Origin: Charina bottae
Lineage: Eukaryota; Chordata; Lepidosauria; Squamata; Charinaidae
Assembly (NCBI GenBank): GCA_023362775.1
Contig: JALMGJ010000001.1
Location: 67,211,501 to 67,275,500, forward strand
Length of the DNA stretch: 64,000 nucleotides
Direction: 5' to 3'
A model generated the notes under the pieces. The model had not been told where the DNA came from. It searched no databases and saw only the letters and a list, made by a program, of their open reading frames with translations. Below are positions 35,724 through 46,445 of the stretch, piece by piece (the stretch's first letter is position 1; every line of letters begins with the position of its first letter). A program made the translations under genes and the position numbers.

Positions 35724-36163
35724 TGTTGGGGCGCGCGGATGGAGCGGCCTGCTTCTCTCTCCTAGGCACCAGTGATCCAAGTACTATGCAGTAAATAGAC
35801 TCCAAACAGAAGTTATATCAAATATCCTATTTACTTTATATACATACGTATTTACAGATCACTTCCACAGGTAACAAATTATACACCATCAACAATACAG
35901 CATTCACGAGGTAAAATGGGAATAATGAGAATGTCTCTGCATATATAGTGAACCTGACCAATCACATTATAGGTCACTCTCGTTATTCACCACACCGAAC
36001 CTAACTCTAAGCACCTGTTGTATGAGTCACACACTGACACATCATTCCTACAACAATGGCTGCTAATTGGGTGACTGTGCAGAATATTTCACCTCTCACC
36101 TAGAAATCAAGCCTCTCTATATAATTTATATCTAGCAGTAAATTCCTGGGTTTATCAAACCCC

Positions 36164-36167
<4 letters not shown>
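35724..36167 (-). mobile_element. LTR-like element
   Basis: A 444-base segment is bounded by TGTTGGGG on the left and CCCCAACA on the right, the short inverted ends typical of LTRs. A TATATA-type box is present on the minus strand near 35945. The left flank is a TAAA-rich CR1 tail and the right flank an (AATC)n run, which hides any target duplication. ATAAA occurs both just before the element and just after the microsatellite. No internal retroviral genes are seen. Confidence 0.5.

Positions 36168-36206
<39 letters not shown>
36168..36206 (+). repeat. (AATC)n microsatellite
   Basis: About nine AATC units abut the LTR-like element. Confidence 0.93.
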
Positions 36207-36209
<3 letters not shown>

Positions 36210-36590
36210 TCCCTGATTTAGAGGTACCAGTTCTCAAACACCCACTTTGTTTAATGGTATACCATTCTTCTTGTATTAAAGTAACTTTTCCAATAACTGT
36301 ATGCCTCTCAATTTTTTTGTAGCTGGTATATAACTTTTCTACTTGTAAAAATTATGAGGATCTGGATGATATCTTGTGTTGTTCTGTGTCACATATTTCT
36401 CTTTGCTTGGATTGAAAAGTATCTAATCCATAGGTCAATGAAGCTCTATTCCTGAATACTTGGAGTTATTGTCCCACTACCGTTCTAAATTTCACTACAA
36501 CCTTATTCTTTGCCATGAACTTAAGCAACCAGTCAATATTTTTATGGTCTATTGGAATCTTTATAAATATAAGTGAAGCAGAATAATATT
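36207..36590. other. No gene recognised
   Basis: Non-coding sequence with no visible feature. Confidence 0.4.
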
Positions 36591-37105
36591 CAGGTTAGGG
36601 TTATGTCCAGGTTACCTGAGGGACCACCTCACCCCCATTACATCGACCTGTCCCACCCGGTCAGGCAGAGAGGGCATGTTATGCACCCTTTCCATGAGGG
36701 ATTGTCGATTGTTGGTCCAGGAAGAGGGCCTTCTCTGCCGTAGCCCCAGCTCTCTGGAATAAGTTACCCCCAGAGGTAAGGCAGGCCCCCACTCTCCTGG
36801 CCTTCTGAAAGGGGCTCAAGACTTGGCTGTGCCACCTCGCTTGGGGTGGGAGGGGGGATAGTCTGTCATGGGGGTGGTTGGCAACTTGATGCGGCCCTGG
36901 GAAATTTTATTGAGACTGGTTTCACCATCTTGGATTTTATATTTCATATTTTATATCTTAGAGTTTTATGTATATTTATATTTTTATAATGAATATGTTT
37001 TAATGATATTTTAATTTTTTATTCTCTTAATTTGCTTGTAAACCACCCAGAGTCGTTTGTTGAGATGGTCGGTGAAGAAATGTGACAAATAAATAAATAA
37101 AATTC
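36591..37105 (+). mobile_element. CR1 3' end, plus strand
   Basis: TTACCTGAGGGACCACCTC..., AGGGCCTTCTCTGCCGTAGC and TCTGGAATAAGTTACCCCC form the CR1/L3 C-terminal and 3'-UTR region (compare the minus-strand copies at 3.9 and 37.8 kb). It ends with AAACCACCCAGAGTCG...GAGATGG and AAATAAATAAATAAA. Confidence 0.85.
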
Positions 37106-37479
37106 AGACTGTTTGTGTGCACGTGATCAAAGAAACATCTTCATCAGTGGAAAAGCAGTGGATAGTCTTGCTATGATACACATAATTTTTCTATTTCCAA
37201 GCTATGTCTCATTGGTCAGATCAAGTGCCCTGTTACTTTGACTTTTCTTTGCCTCATTCCTAAACATAATTTCCTTTCATTAAGCGATTGTACACACTTA
37301 CCTCTAAAGAGCACCTTGGAGAGACACCAGATATATGTGATCAATGCAAAGACATGAATATCGAAAAGAGTTGAGGACAGTAGTAATTCCAAAAGAAAAT
37401 GTGAGGGCCATTACATGTGACTAATTCAACTCATTAAAAAAAAGGATGAGGCAAGTTTTAGCCATTTAGATCCAACAAT

Positions 37480-38278
37480 GAATATTTTTTTTAATTTATT
37501 TATTTTTCCATTTCTATTACTGCCCCATCTCCCCCGAAGGGGACTCTGGGCGCTTTACAAAATATAACAGTTAAAATAAATATAATTTATAAATATAAAT
37601 AAATATAAAACCATACAAATCTACAATCATCAAAATTACTAATAAATTAAATATAAAATCCAGGAGGCGATAAGATGGTATTTTAAAAGGGCTCTATGGC
37701 ACCAGCCATCCCCAGGAGGAGCTGTTCCCATTCCCATCCCAAGCGAGGCGGCAGAACCAGGTCTTTAAGTTCTTCCGGAAGGTCAGGAGCGATGGAGCCT
37801 GCCTCATCTCCGGGGGCAGAATGTTCCAAAGGGTGGGTGCCACTGCCGAGAAGGCCTGCCTTCTGGACCCTGCCAAGTGAAAATCCCTTAAGAACAGGGT
37901 CTGCAGCATGCCCTCTGCATAATCGAGTGGGACAGTTTGACATTATGGGGATGAGACGGTACCTCAGGTAACCTGGTCCCATACCATGTAGGGCTTTAAA
38001 GGTCATAACCAACACCTTGAATTGGACCCGAAAGCATACTGGCACCCAGTGCCGCTGGCGCAGCAGAGGTGTCACATGAGCCGATCTAGGAGCACCAATA
38101 ACTGTGCGCGCAGCTGCATTCTGGAACAGTTAAAGCCTCCGGATACTCTTCAGGGGTAGTCCCATGTAGAGCGCATTGCAGTAGTCTATATGGGAGATGA
38201 CCAGGGCATGAGTGACTGTACGGAGGGACTCCCAATCCAGGAAAGGGCGTATCCAGGAAAGGGCGTATGCAATATGAA
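37480..38278 (-). mobile_element. CR1 (L3-type) 3' part
   Basis: The minus-strand frame at 37683-38075 gives MTPLLRQRHWVPVCFRVQFK, FKALHGMGPGYLRYRL and THPLEHSAPGDEA, as in the copy at 3.9-4.3 kb. The 3' end is at 37490-37560 (GCGCCCAGAGTCC, GGGGGAGATGGGGC). A duplicated 'CCAGGAAAGGGCGTAT' appears at 38237-38270. Confidence 0.88.
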
Positions 38279-38328
38279 TGCATATTGCCCTAAATAAAAG
38301 TCAGATTATGGCAATGCAAGCCATAAGG

Positions 38329-38434
<106 letters not shown>

Positions 38435-39779
38435 TGTTTGTGATTTATTTGTTCAGTCACTTCTGACTCTTCGTGACTTCATGGACCAGCCCACACCAGA
38501 GCTTTCTGTCAGCTGTCACCATTCCCAGCTCCCCCAAGGTCAAGTCTGTCACCTCCAGAATATCATCCATCCATCTTGCCCTTGGTGGGCCCCTCTTCCT
38601 TTTGCCTTCCACTTCCACTTTCCCTACCATCAGCATCTTCTCCAGGGTATCCTGTCTTCTCATTATGTGGCCAAAGTACTTCAGTTTTGCCTTTAATATC
38701 ATTCCATCAAGTGAGCAGTCTGGCTTTATTTCCTGGAGTATGGACTGGTTTGATCTTCTTGCAGTCCAAGGCACTCAGAATTTTCCTCCAACACCACAGT
38801 TCAAAAACATCTATCTTCCTTCGCTCAGCCTTCCTTATGGTCCAGCTCTCACAGCCATATGTTACTACGGGGAATACCATTGCTTTAACTATGCGGACCT
38901 TTGTTGTCAGTGTGATGTCTCTGCTCTTAACTATTTTATCGAGATTTGCCATTGCTCTCCTCCCAAGAAGTAGACGTCTTCTGATTTCCTGGCTGCAGTC
39001 AGCGTCTGCAGTAATCTTTGCACCTAGAAATACAAAGTCTGTCACTGCCTCCACGTTTCTCCCTCTATTTGCCAGTTATCAATCAAGCTGGTTGCCATAA
39101 TCTTGGTTTTTTTGAGGTTTAACTGCAACCCAGCTTTTGCACTTTCTTCTTTCACCTTTGTCATAAGGCTCCTCAGCTCCTCCTCGCTTTCAGCCATCGA
39201 AGTGGTATCATCTGCATATCTGAGATTGTTAATGTTTCTTCCAGAGATCTTAACTGCAGCCTTGGATTCATCAAGCCCAGCACGTTGCATGATGTGTTCT
39301 GCATACAAGTTGAATAGGTACGGTGAGAGTATACAACCCTGCCGTACTCCTTTCCCAATCTTAAACCAGTCCGTTGTTCCGTGCTCTGTTCTTACCGTTG
39401 CTACTTGGTCGTTATACAGATTCCTCAGGAGGCAGACAAGATGACTTGGTATCCCCATACCACCAAGAACTTGCCACAAATTGTTATGATCCACACAGTC
39501 AAAGGCTTTAGAATAGTCAATAAAACAGAAATAGATGTTTTTCTGAAACTCCCTGGCTTTCTCCATTATCCAGTGGATATTGGCAATTTGGTCTCTAGTT
39601 CCTCTGCCTTTTCTAAACCCAGCTTGTACATCTGGCAATTCTCGCTCCATGAATTGCTGGAGTCTACCTTACAGGATCTTGAGCATTACCTTACTGGCAT
39701 GTGAAATAAGTGCCACTGTTTGATAGTTTGAACATTCTTTAGACTGTAGCTTGAATCATGTCAACTGGATTTCTATTTT

Positions 39780-39833
39780 CTCAGTGGAAACGTTTCGCTC
39801 CTTATCCAAGGAGCTTCTTCAGTCTGAGCAAAG
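39780..39833 (-). ncRNA. Hammerhead ribozyme motif, intact core (minus)
   Basis: On the minus strand: CTCAG (stem I), then A, CTGAAGA (CUGANGA box), a perfect seven-pair stem II GCTCCTT-GGAT-AAGGAGC, GAAA, CGTT (very short stem III and cleavage triplet) and CACTGAG closing stem I. All core nucleotides are present. Hammerheads with minimal stem III are known from PLE terminal repeats and usually act better as dimers. Confidence 0.75.
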
Positions 39834-40456
39834 TTAGTAAGGGAATCCTTAAATATGTTTCTAGGTGGCTGTGTGACCTTACACCTGGGGCTAGGTCATG
39901 GTTATTTTGAGATGTTATTTCTAAGTCCCTTTATCATCTAAAGGAGGATCGTTAAGATCACCATGCTGCTTTTGAGCTTGCGAAATGGTCTTAATCTTCC
40001 TAGGCACAGAAGACAAAGCAGGAAGGAAAATAGGGGAAAGATTGTGCCTGAGGCCCCCACCTCTATTCAAGGAAGGATTTTCCAAGTTGGCATAAATGGA
40101 TTCCTTGGATCTTAGATTAATGTCTAAGGACATTAATGTTCACATTTTAGACAGAGAAGTTAGATGGTTTGAGAGAGGGGTCAAGGAATCCATTTATGCC
40201 AACTTGGAAAATCCTTCCTTGAATAGAGGTGGGGGCCTCAGGCACAATCTTTCCCCTATTTTCCTCCCTGCTTTGTCTTCTGTGCCTAGGAAGATTAAGA
40301 CCATTTCGCAAGCTCAACAGCAGCATGGTGAACTTAACGATCCTCCTTTAGATGATAAAGGGACTTAGAAATAACATCTCAAAATAACCATGACCTAGCC
40401 CCAGGTGTAAGGTCACACATCCACCTAGAAACATATTTAAGGATTCCCTTACTAAC

Positions 40457-40510
40457 TTTGCTCAGACTGAAGAAGCTCCTTGGATAAGGAGTGAAACGTT
40501 TCCACTGAGA
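40457..40510 (+). ncRNA. Hammerhead ribozyme motif, intact core (plus)
   Basis: The same motif on the plus strand: CTGAAGA at 40467-40473, stem II GCTCCTT-GGAT-AAGGAGT with one G-U pair, GAAA at 40493-40496, then CGTT. Cleavage is predicted after the T at 40500. Stem I pairs CTCAG (40461-40465) with CTGAG (40504-40508). Function is inferred, not shown. Confidence 0.75.
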
Positions 40511-42510
40511 AAATAGAAATCCAGTTGACATGATTCAAGCTACAGACAATTCCACCTGAATGACTGAGAACCTTCATAGGCAACATTCTTTAGAGTTTCC
40601 CTTTTTTGGTATGGGGATATAAGTTGATTTTTCCTAATCTGATGGCCATTCTTGTGTTTTCCAAATTTGCTGGCATGTATCACCTTGACAGCATCATCTT
40701 GCAAGATTTTAAACAGTTCAGCTGGGATACCGTCGTCTCCTACTGCCTTGTTATTAGCAATGCTTCTTAAGGCCCATTCAACCTCACTCTTCAGGATGTC
40801 TGGCTCTAACTCACTGACCACACCATCAAAGCTATCCCCGATATTATTATCCTTCCTATACAGATCTTCCGTATATTCTTGCCACCTTTTCTTGATCTCT
40901 TCTGCTTCTGTTAGGTCCTTGCCATCTTTGTTTTTGATCATACCCATTTTTGCCTGGAATTTACCTCCGATGTTTCTAATTTTCTGGAAGAGGTCTCTTG
41001 TCCTTCCTATTCTATTGTCTTCTTCCACTTCCATGCATTGCTTGTTTAAAAATAATTCCTTATCTCTTCTGGCTAACCTCTGGAATTTTGTGTTTAATTG
41101 GGCATATCTCCCCCTATCACTGTTGCCTTTTGCTTTCCTTCTTTCTTGGGCTACTTCCAGTGTCTCAGCAGACAGCCATCTTGCCTTCTTGGTTTTCTTT
41201 TTCTTTGGGAAGTTTTTTGTTGCCACCTCCTGAACAATGTTGTGAACTTCTGTCCATAGTTCTTCCGGGACCCTATCTACTAAATCTAGTCCCTTAAATC
41301 TATTCTTCACCTCCACTGCATATTCATTAGGAATGTTAGTGAGCTCATATCTAACTGATCTGTGGGTCTTCCCTATTCTCTTTAGTCTGATTCTAAATTG
41401 TACAATAAGAAGTCTGTGATCTGAACTACAGTCAGCTCCAGGTCTTGATTTTACTGACTGCATAGATGTCTTCCATCTTTGGCTGCAAAGGATGTAGTCA
41501 ATCTGATTTCGGTGTCGACCATCTGGTGAAGTCCATGTATAAAGTCGTCTTTTAGGTTGTTGGAAGAGAGTGTTTATTATATACAGTGAGTTGTCTTGGC
41601 AAGATTCTATCAGCCTATGCCCCGCTTCATTTTGTTCTCCCAGACCATGCTTACCTGTAATTCCAGGTGTCATTTGACTACCCACCTTAGCATTCCAGTC
41701 TCCTGTAATGAAAATAACATCTCTTTTTGGCATATTATCCAGTAGGTGCTGCAGATCCTCTTAGAACTGATCTACTTCTGCTTCTTCAGCATCTGTGGTT
41801 GGGGCATATATTTGGATCACTGTGGTGTTAAATGGCTTACCCTGAATTCACATTGAGATCATTCTATCTTTTTTTTTGGGTTGTATCCAAGCACTGGTTT
41901 AGCCACTTTATTATTAAGTATGAAGGCTACTCCATTTCTTCTGTGGTCCTCTTGCCCACAGTAATAGATCTGGTGGTCATCTGATGTGAAGTAGCCCATT
42001 CCAGTCCATTTCAGTTCACTGACACCCAAAATGTCTATATTTAATCTTGACATCTCACCAATAACCACATCCAATTTGCCCTGGCTCATAGATCTTACAT
42101 TCAAGGTTCCTAGTGTGTATTGATGTTTAGAACATCGGATTCGTCATTCACCACCAGCACCGTTGCCTGCTAGCCGTCCTTTCGGCTTTGAGCTAGCTGT
42201 CTCATCACATCTGGGGCTAGTTGAGCCTATCCTCTGTTCCTTTCCAATAACATTTTGACCATCTTCCGACCTGGGAGTCCCATCTTCCGATGGTATACCA
42301 ACATATCTTTGGTTGTACTGATCCATTAAGTTTTCACAGCAAGAATACTGGGGTGGGTTGCCATTACCTTCCCCAGGGATCGTATTTAGTCTGACCTCTC
42401 TGCCATGACCTTCCCATCTTGGGTGTCCCTTCATGGTATAGCTCATGGCATCATTGAGGTGCTCAAGCTCCAGCACCACGACAAGGTAACGATCTCCTTT
42501 TCTGGAGTAC

Positions 42511-42659
42511 ATAGATAGATAGATCTTGCATTAAATAGCCATGAAGTCAATTCTAGAGGGTTATTTTTGGCATATGCCTGTATTTGAGATGGCTGTTTGT
42601 TTCAGACCAAAGAACTGCATGCTGTGTTGAATTAGGTATTAAATTGTTGACAAAGCAGA
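42511..42659. other. Short GATA run and unclassified sequence
   Basis: ATAGATAGATAGAT lies at the 5' edge of the Bov-B. The rest is unremarkable and ends in the GCAGA target site of the adjacent LTR. Confidence 0.5.
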
Positions 42660-42999
42660 TGTCACGTATGACCCCCACCTGGGTACCATCCGTGACATGG
42701 CTCCAGCCAAGGGATACGCAGCAACCAAACAATTGAAAGCAATAGCCGGCAGACAGACAGCGAGAGGGAAATGTGGATTCAGCACCTTGGACCTTCAAAC
42801 GCACCGGCAGAGGCACGAGACGAGGATTAAAGAGACAGGCTGGAAGGGGGAGAGTAGAATGTGTATATATACTAATCCTTTGTAAAACTTAATTCACTTG
42901 GAGCATTGAAGTGCTTGGAGTCACTGATACAATAAAGATTCCTAACGATTCCAACATGTCTCGTGTGTGGAGTGCTGATTATAATCGAGGACCATCACA
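42660..42999 (+). mobile_element. Solo LTR with 5-bp duplication
   Basis: A 340-base element starts TGTCACG and ends ATCACA, with identical GCAGA flanks at 42655-42659 and 43000-43004. It has a TATATATAC box near 42863-42872 and AATAAA at about 42931, in LTR order (U3, R, U5). No gag/pol sequence is next to it, so it is a solo LTR left by recombination. Confidence 0.85.
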
Positions 43000-43004
43000 G
43001 CAGA

Positions 43005-44845
43005 GATCCCACTCAAGCCTTTGAAATGGGTTAATCCATAGAAAATATCAAGAAGAAAAATGGATCTCTCCCCTGTACGTTTCAGTAGGAAGATGATACA
43101 GAACAAGTCTATTGACATCATTTTTTCTTATAGCTCTTTTCCTGAAGAAGGGAAATAAGAAAATGGTCCTTTTAAAACAACAAAGAACCATTGTAAATGT
43201 ATTCTATATTATCTAGGCTATTGATTATCTGTTTAACATGTTCTTGGGTTACTTCCAGGGTTGAAAGCAGTTCAACAGAGGAACCCTCCCAAAATTTCCT
43301 TAATTAAGTTTGGATTGGACTGACAAGATCAAATTCCGAAAAGCACTTAAGACCTGGGTTTTCCCTCAAGCTTGTGATGAGAGGAGAGTGTTGTAGGCAG
43401 CACTGGAAGGTTTAGCTATGGCACCAGGTTTTTCTGTTTCTGGTTCTACTGTTTTTGTTTTACTGGTTGGTTTAAGATGGGTGGCCATATAAGCATTTTA
43501 AATACATTTTTCTCATTCTACCACCTACTCTGTCCCTTCAAATGTTCTGCCTATGTTTTCACTGTTCCCAGTTTCCCTTTTTCTTCTTTTCTCCCTCATC
43601 TTAAAATCATGCCCCCATTAGTTGCCCATCTATTTCCATCCTCCAGAGCACAATAATGACATTCCAGTTGGGTCAAAGAAATTGTGTTGTTTATAAACAT
43701 TCAGGAACAACATCTTAGCCTATCTGGTCTCAGGATGGCCGTGTCACTGAAAAAACGTGCCATTTTGTGTCTCTTCAGATTGTGCGGTCTCAAATTCCTA
43801 TACTACTGATCATATAGAGAACTGCAATCCCAACTGCCACAAATCACAGATTGCTCATTCATTTCTACTTGGTGTAAACCCTGGTATTAGACTTCCAAAA
43901 ATTTCTCTTTTGAGGAAGCTTTTGTCCAGTTGGTAGTCTGTACAACCATAAAAATGTACTATTTATGTTTCCTATGGTATGTCAAGCGGACCTTGAAACA
44001 AGCACCTGCTATTTATTTAGATTGATATCCCACCTTTATTCTAGTAGCTCAAGGCTGTGTCCATTTCACTCTTTCCACCTGCCATGTCCTCACAACACCC
44101 TTTACTAAGGGCTTTAAATCAGTTTAATTGGGATTGCTGGGAAAAATAAAACAGAAATGCTTTTATAGTGTAAGCAAAACCTGAGACATTTCTAATTTCC
44201 ATGAGAAACATGGATATTATGTTGGCCGTGTAGAGTTCAGCAATGAGCCAAGCTGGGAGAATTTCCAAAATTATAGCCTTTATCTTTTCTGGGATTATTT
44301 TCTCCATCCATGCTTTCTATGGTACTATGTCCCCAAATACCTGCAACCTGGAAATCCATCCCTTGGCAAAAAGACCACCACTCTGTTGACATGATCTGTT
44401 ATCTAACAAACTTATTAGCAAAGCTAGAATAACTTGGTCTTTCAGACCTCCAACTACCTCCTTACTTTTAACTAGAGATCATGGTTGAACCTGGGATATT
44501 TAATATGCAAAGCCATTGCTCTACAACTAAATTATTAACACATGCATAATTCATTGTCATTACTGTCATCTTCTTGCACATCCCAGTCATAATAAATTGG
44601 TCTTAGGTTGTAACAGTTTAAACTGAAATCTTTGTAAAGTTGTGGATTTTATTCCTCCCCCTGAAATAGGAAATCTTAAGGCCATTGTGTCCTGGATTAA
44701 GTTTCCTGTTCAGCAATGAACTTTATCTTCCTGATCTTTGGAATAGGAATAATCTTAGCTTTCTGTTGTAATAATAAGCAAGGTATGGTGGAAAAGATTT
44801 GGTGATTGGATTTGAAGCATAAACAATTATTGGGAATTATTACCT
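43005..44845. other. No gene; faint repeat fragments
   Basis: A LINE tail on the minus strand (GATATCCCACCTTTATTCTAG, 44018-44055) and a 'GTCCTGGATTAAGTTTCCTG' SINE-like block (44688-44740) are the only recognisable pieces. No supported coding exon is seen. Confidence 0.45.
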
Positions 44846-44854
44846 AAATTATTA

Positions 44855-44887
<33 letters not shown>

Positions 44888-45015
44888 TGAATTTCTATGA
44901 CCGCCCATCTCCCCCTCAAGGAGGGACTCTGGGCGGTTCACAACCACAACATCATTAAAATACAATAAAAACAACAATAAAAATATAAATACAATAAAAT
45001 CCAAGTGGCAGGTGG
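44846..45015 (-). mobile_element. CR1 3' end with (ATT)n tail
   Basis: An ATT microsatellite (44848-44886) is followed by ATGACCGCCCATCTCCCCC and GGGACTCTGGGCGGTTCACA, the CR1 terminus on the minus strand. Confidence 0.9.
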
Positions 45016-45872
45016 TTCTTACAGTGAAGCTAACCATATTTTAAAAATTACCTAACACTCAGTCTCTCAAGTCATTCCACTTACTAAGACCATGAATGGT
45101 CTTAGACCAGGTTCTGCAGACCAGGTTGCAGAAAATATTGCACTGCAAGATGAGGTGTTACAGAAGATTCCCAGGAAATGGGAGTGCACACTGCACTTCT
45201 TGGATCTTCTATATTGTGACACATGTGACACATCGTCTTCATTTTTAATACAACAGCAACACCAAAAAAGGAATGTTCCTAAGTGCCCTGATTGCAACAA
45301 AATTACCTATTAAATAGAAAGACTCAATCAAGCTAGAAAATACACATGAATGCAAACTGAATGGGTATCCTCAAGTGATAGTTCCCCATATACAGGGGCA
45401 ATACATGAAAAATCTCTTTCTAAATTATGCTGTAGTACTACCAATCAGCGGTTTGGGTCAGAGACAAATTGAGTGGTGATGCCCCATCTCTGGATGGGCC
45501 CTCCCAGAGAATTTTAGCTGGTGTTGTAAACACCAAATGAAACCCTTTTTTATTTTCCCAACCTCTTAAAAAGCCATTTCAGGGCTTTTAGAAATTCTGT
45601 ATTTTATTGCTACATCATGCTTGCAATATTGTGCTATATTTATTGCCATTATTATTGCTGCTACTGATTTGGTACATCTGGTACATTGTGTGCTGATTTT
45701 ATGTTGTTTACTTTTCAATAATATGCTTTCACTGACTGAATTCTGCCTGAGAACTCTTGTTTTTTGGTATATTGGTTATTGGGTGTAAAAGTACAACTAA
45801 CTAACAAAATAAATAAGTAGCCTCTTCTCTTCCAAACAGTTAATATCAGATTTTAAGGCTGACACCATATGC

Positions 45873-45914
<42 letters not shown>

Positions 45915-46105
45915 TCACTATTTAGTTCAAAAACTGAACCAAAACTATTGATGACAATATTGGAAAGAGAGGTGGTCATCTGGAGCTGCTGTTTCTTCTT
46001 GTTTTTAATCTTTATTTATTTAAAAGCAAACATATTAAAAAGATCTAAGGACAAACCAAGATTCCAACAACAACTTTTGTATATCCTGGGGTAAACAACT
46101 CAAAG
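45016..46105. other. No gene; (CA)n microsatellite
   Basis: It holds a (CA)n run of about 17 units at 45877-45911. The 73-residue frame at 45092-45313 has no recognisable domain. Confidence 0.45.
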
Positions 46106-46445
46106 AACTGAAATTATAACTGTTCAATTCATGATGGTTGCTGCAACGTTGGCCATAACACAATATTGGAAAAATTCGGAGGCTCCATCATTAGATCTCT
46201 GGTATGAAAAATTATGGAAAATTGTTGTTATGGAAAAATTGACATATAAAGGATGGGAGTTGTTGGGATATGCTAGAAAAGTTAGATTTGATTCAATTTG
46301 GGAAAAAGTTATCCTTTTTGCAAAATGTAATAGGTCAAATTGTTTTTTTCTGTTTATCTGGAGTTGTTTCTTATCATTTCTTTCTTATTTCTTCTTGTAT
46401 TTATACCTCTGCTATCTTTTCTCTGTACAGTCTGTCATAATATGA
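46106..46445 (+). mobile_element. L1 ORF2 C-terminal fragment
   Basis: The frame MMVAATLAITQYWKNSEAPS, then LWKIVVMEKLTYKGW and FDSIWEKVILFAKC, matches the extreme C-terminus of squamate L1 ORF2. It is 5'-truncated. Confidence 0.75.

Larger units (their letters stand above)
39744..40581. mobile_element. Penelope-like element, palindromic insertion in Bov-B
   Basis: An 838-base insertion flanked by the 13-base repeat AACATTCTTTAGA (39731-39743 and 40582-40594). The other Bov-B copy has this sequence once. It consists of two 3'-terminal PLE pieces, minus on the left (39744 to about 40109) and plus on the right (about 40110-40581). They form inverted arms of about 365 bases around a spacer of about 75 bases. 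The plus piece encodes ILDREVRWFERGVKESIYA and NPSLNRGGGLRHNLSP up to the stop at 40366-40368, the region downstream of the GIY-YIG nuclease in PLE proteins. The minus piece encodes the same block. Each arm then carries a hammerhead motif and the shared terminus GAAATCCAGTTGACATGATT. The left arm lacks the last 35 or so bases found on the right. Confidence 0.88.
38435..42510 (-). mobile_element. Bov-B (RTE) LINE, near full length, interrupted
   Basis: A nearly complete Bov-B on the minus strand. Its 5' end is near 42510. The endonuclease and connector run through 40595-41733 (FITGDWNAKVGSQ, LYTWTSPDGRHRNQIDYILC, KGLDLVDRVPEELWTEV, KKRWQEYTEDLYRKD). The RT is in 39042-39650 (ELPDVQAGFRKGRGTRDQIA, FIDYSKAFDCVDHNNLW, KGVRQGCILSP, NNLRYADDT). 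The C-terminal region is in 38457-39054 (RRLLLGRRAMANLDKIVKSR, MVFPVVTYGCESW, VFELWCWRKIL, GKVEVEGKRKRG). Most breaks are single frameshifts, so the copy is fairly young. A PLE insertion at 39744-40581 separates endonuclease from RT, making it inactive. Confidence 0.95.

Noticed and set aside
43790..43950. Possible cysteine-containing exon after TTTTGTGTCTCTTCAG
   Set aside because: The acceptor looks good, but the cysteine spacing does not fit an LU domain, there is no matching donor, and no partner exons are nearby.
44640..44800. Apparent paralogue of the end of gene 1 intron 2 (similar to 31480-31570), hinting at a third PATE-like gene
   Set aside because: The shared 'CCTGGATTAA...TTTCCTG' block matches a common tRNA-like reptile SINE motif, and no exon 3-like cysteine sequence follows.
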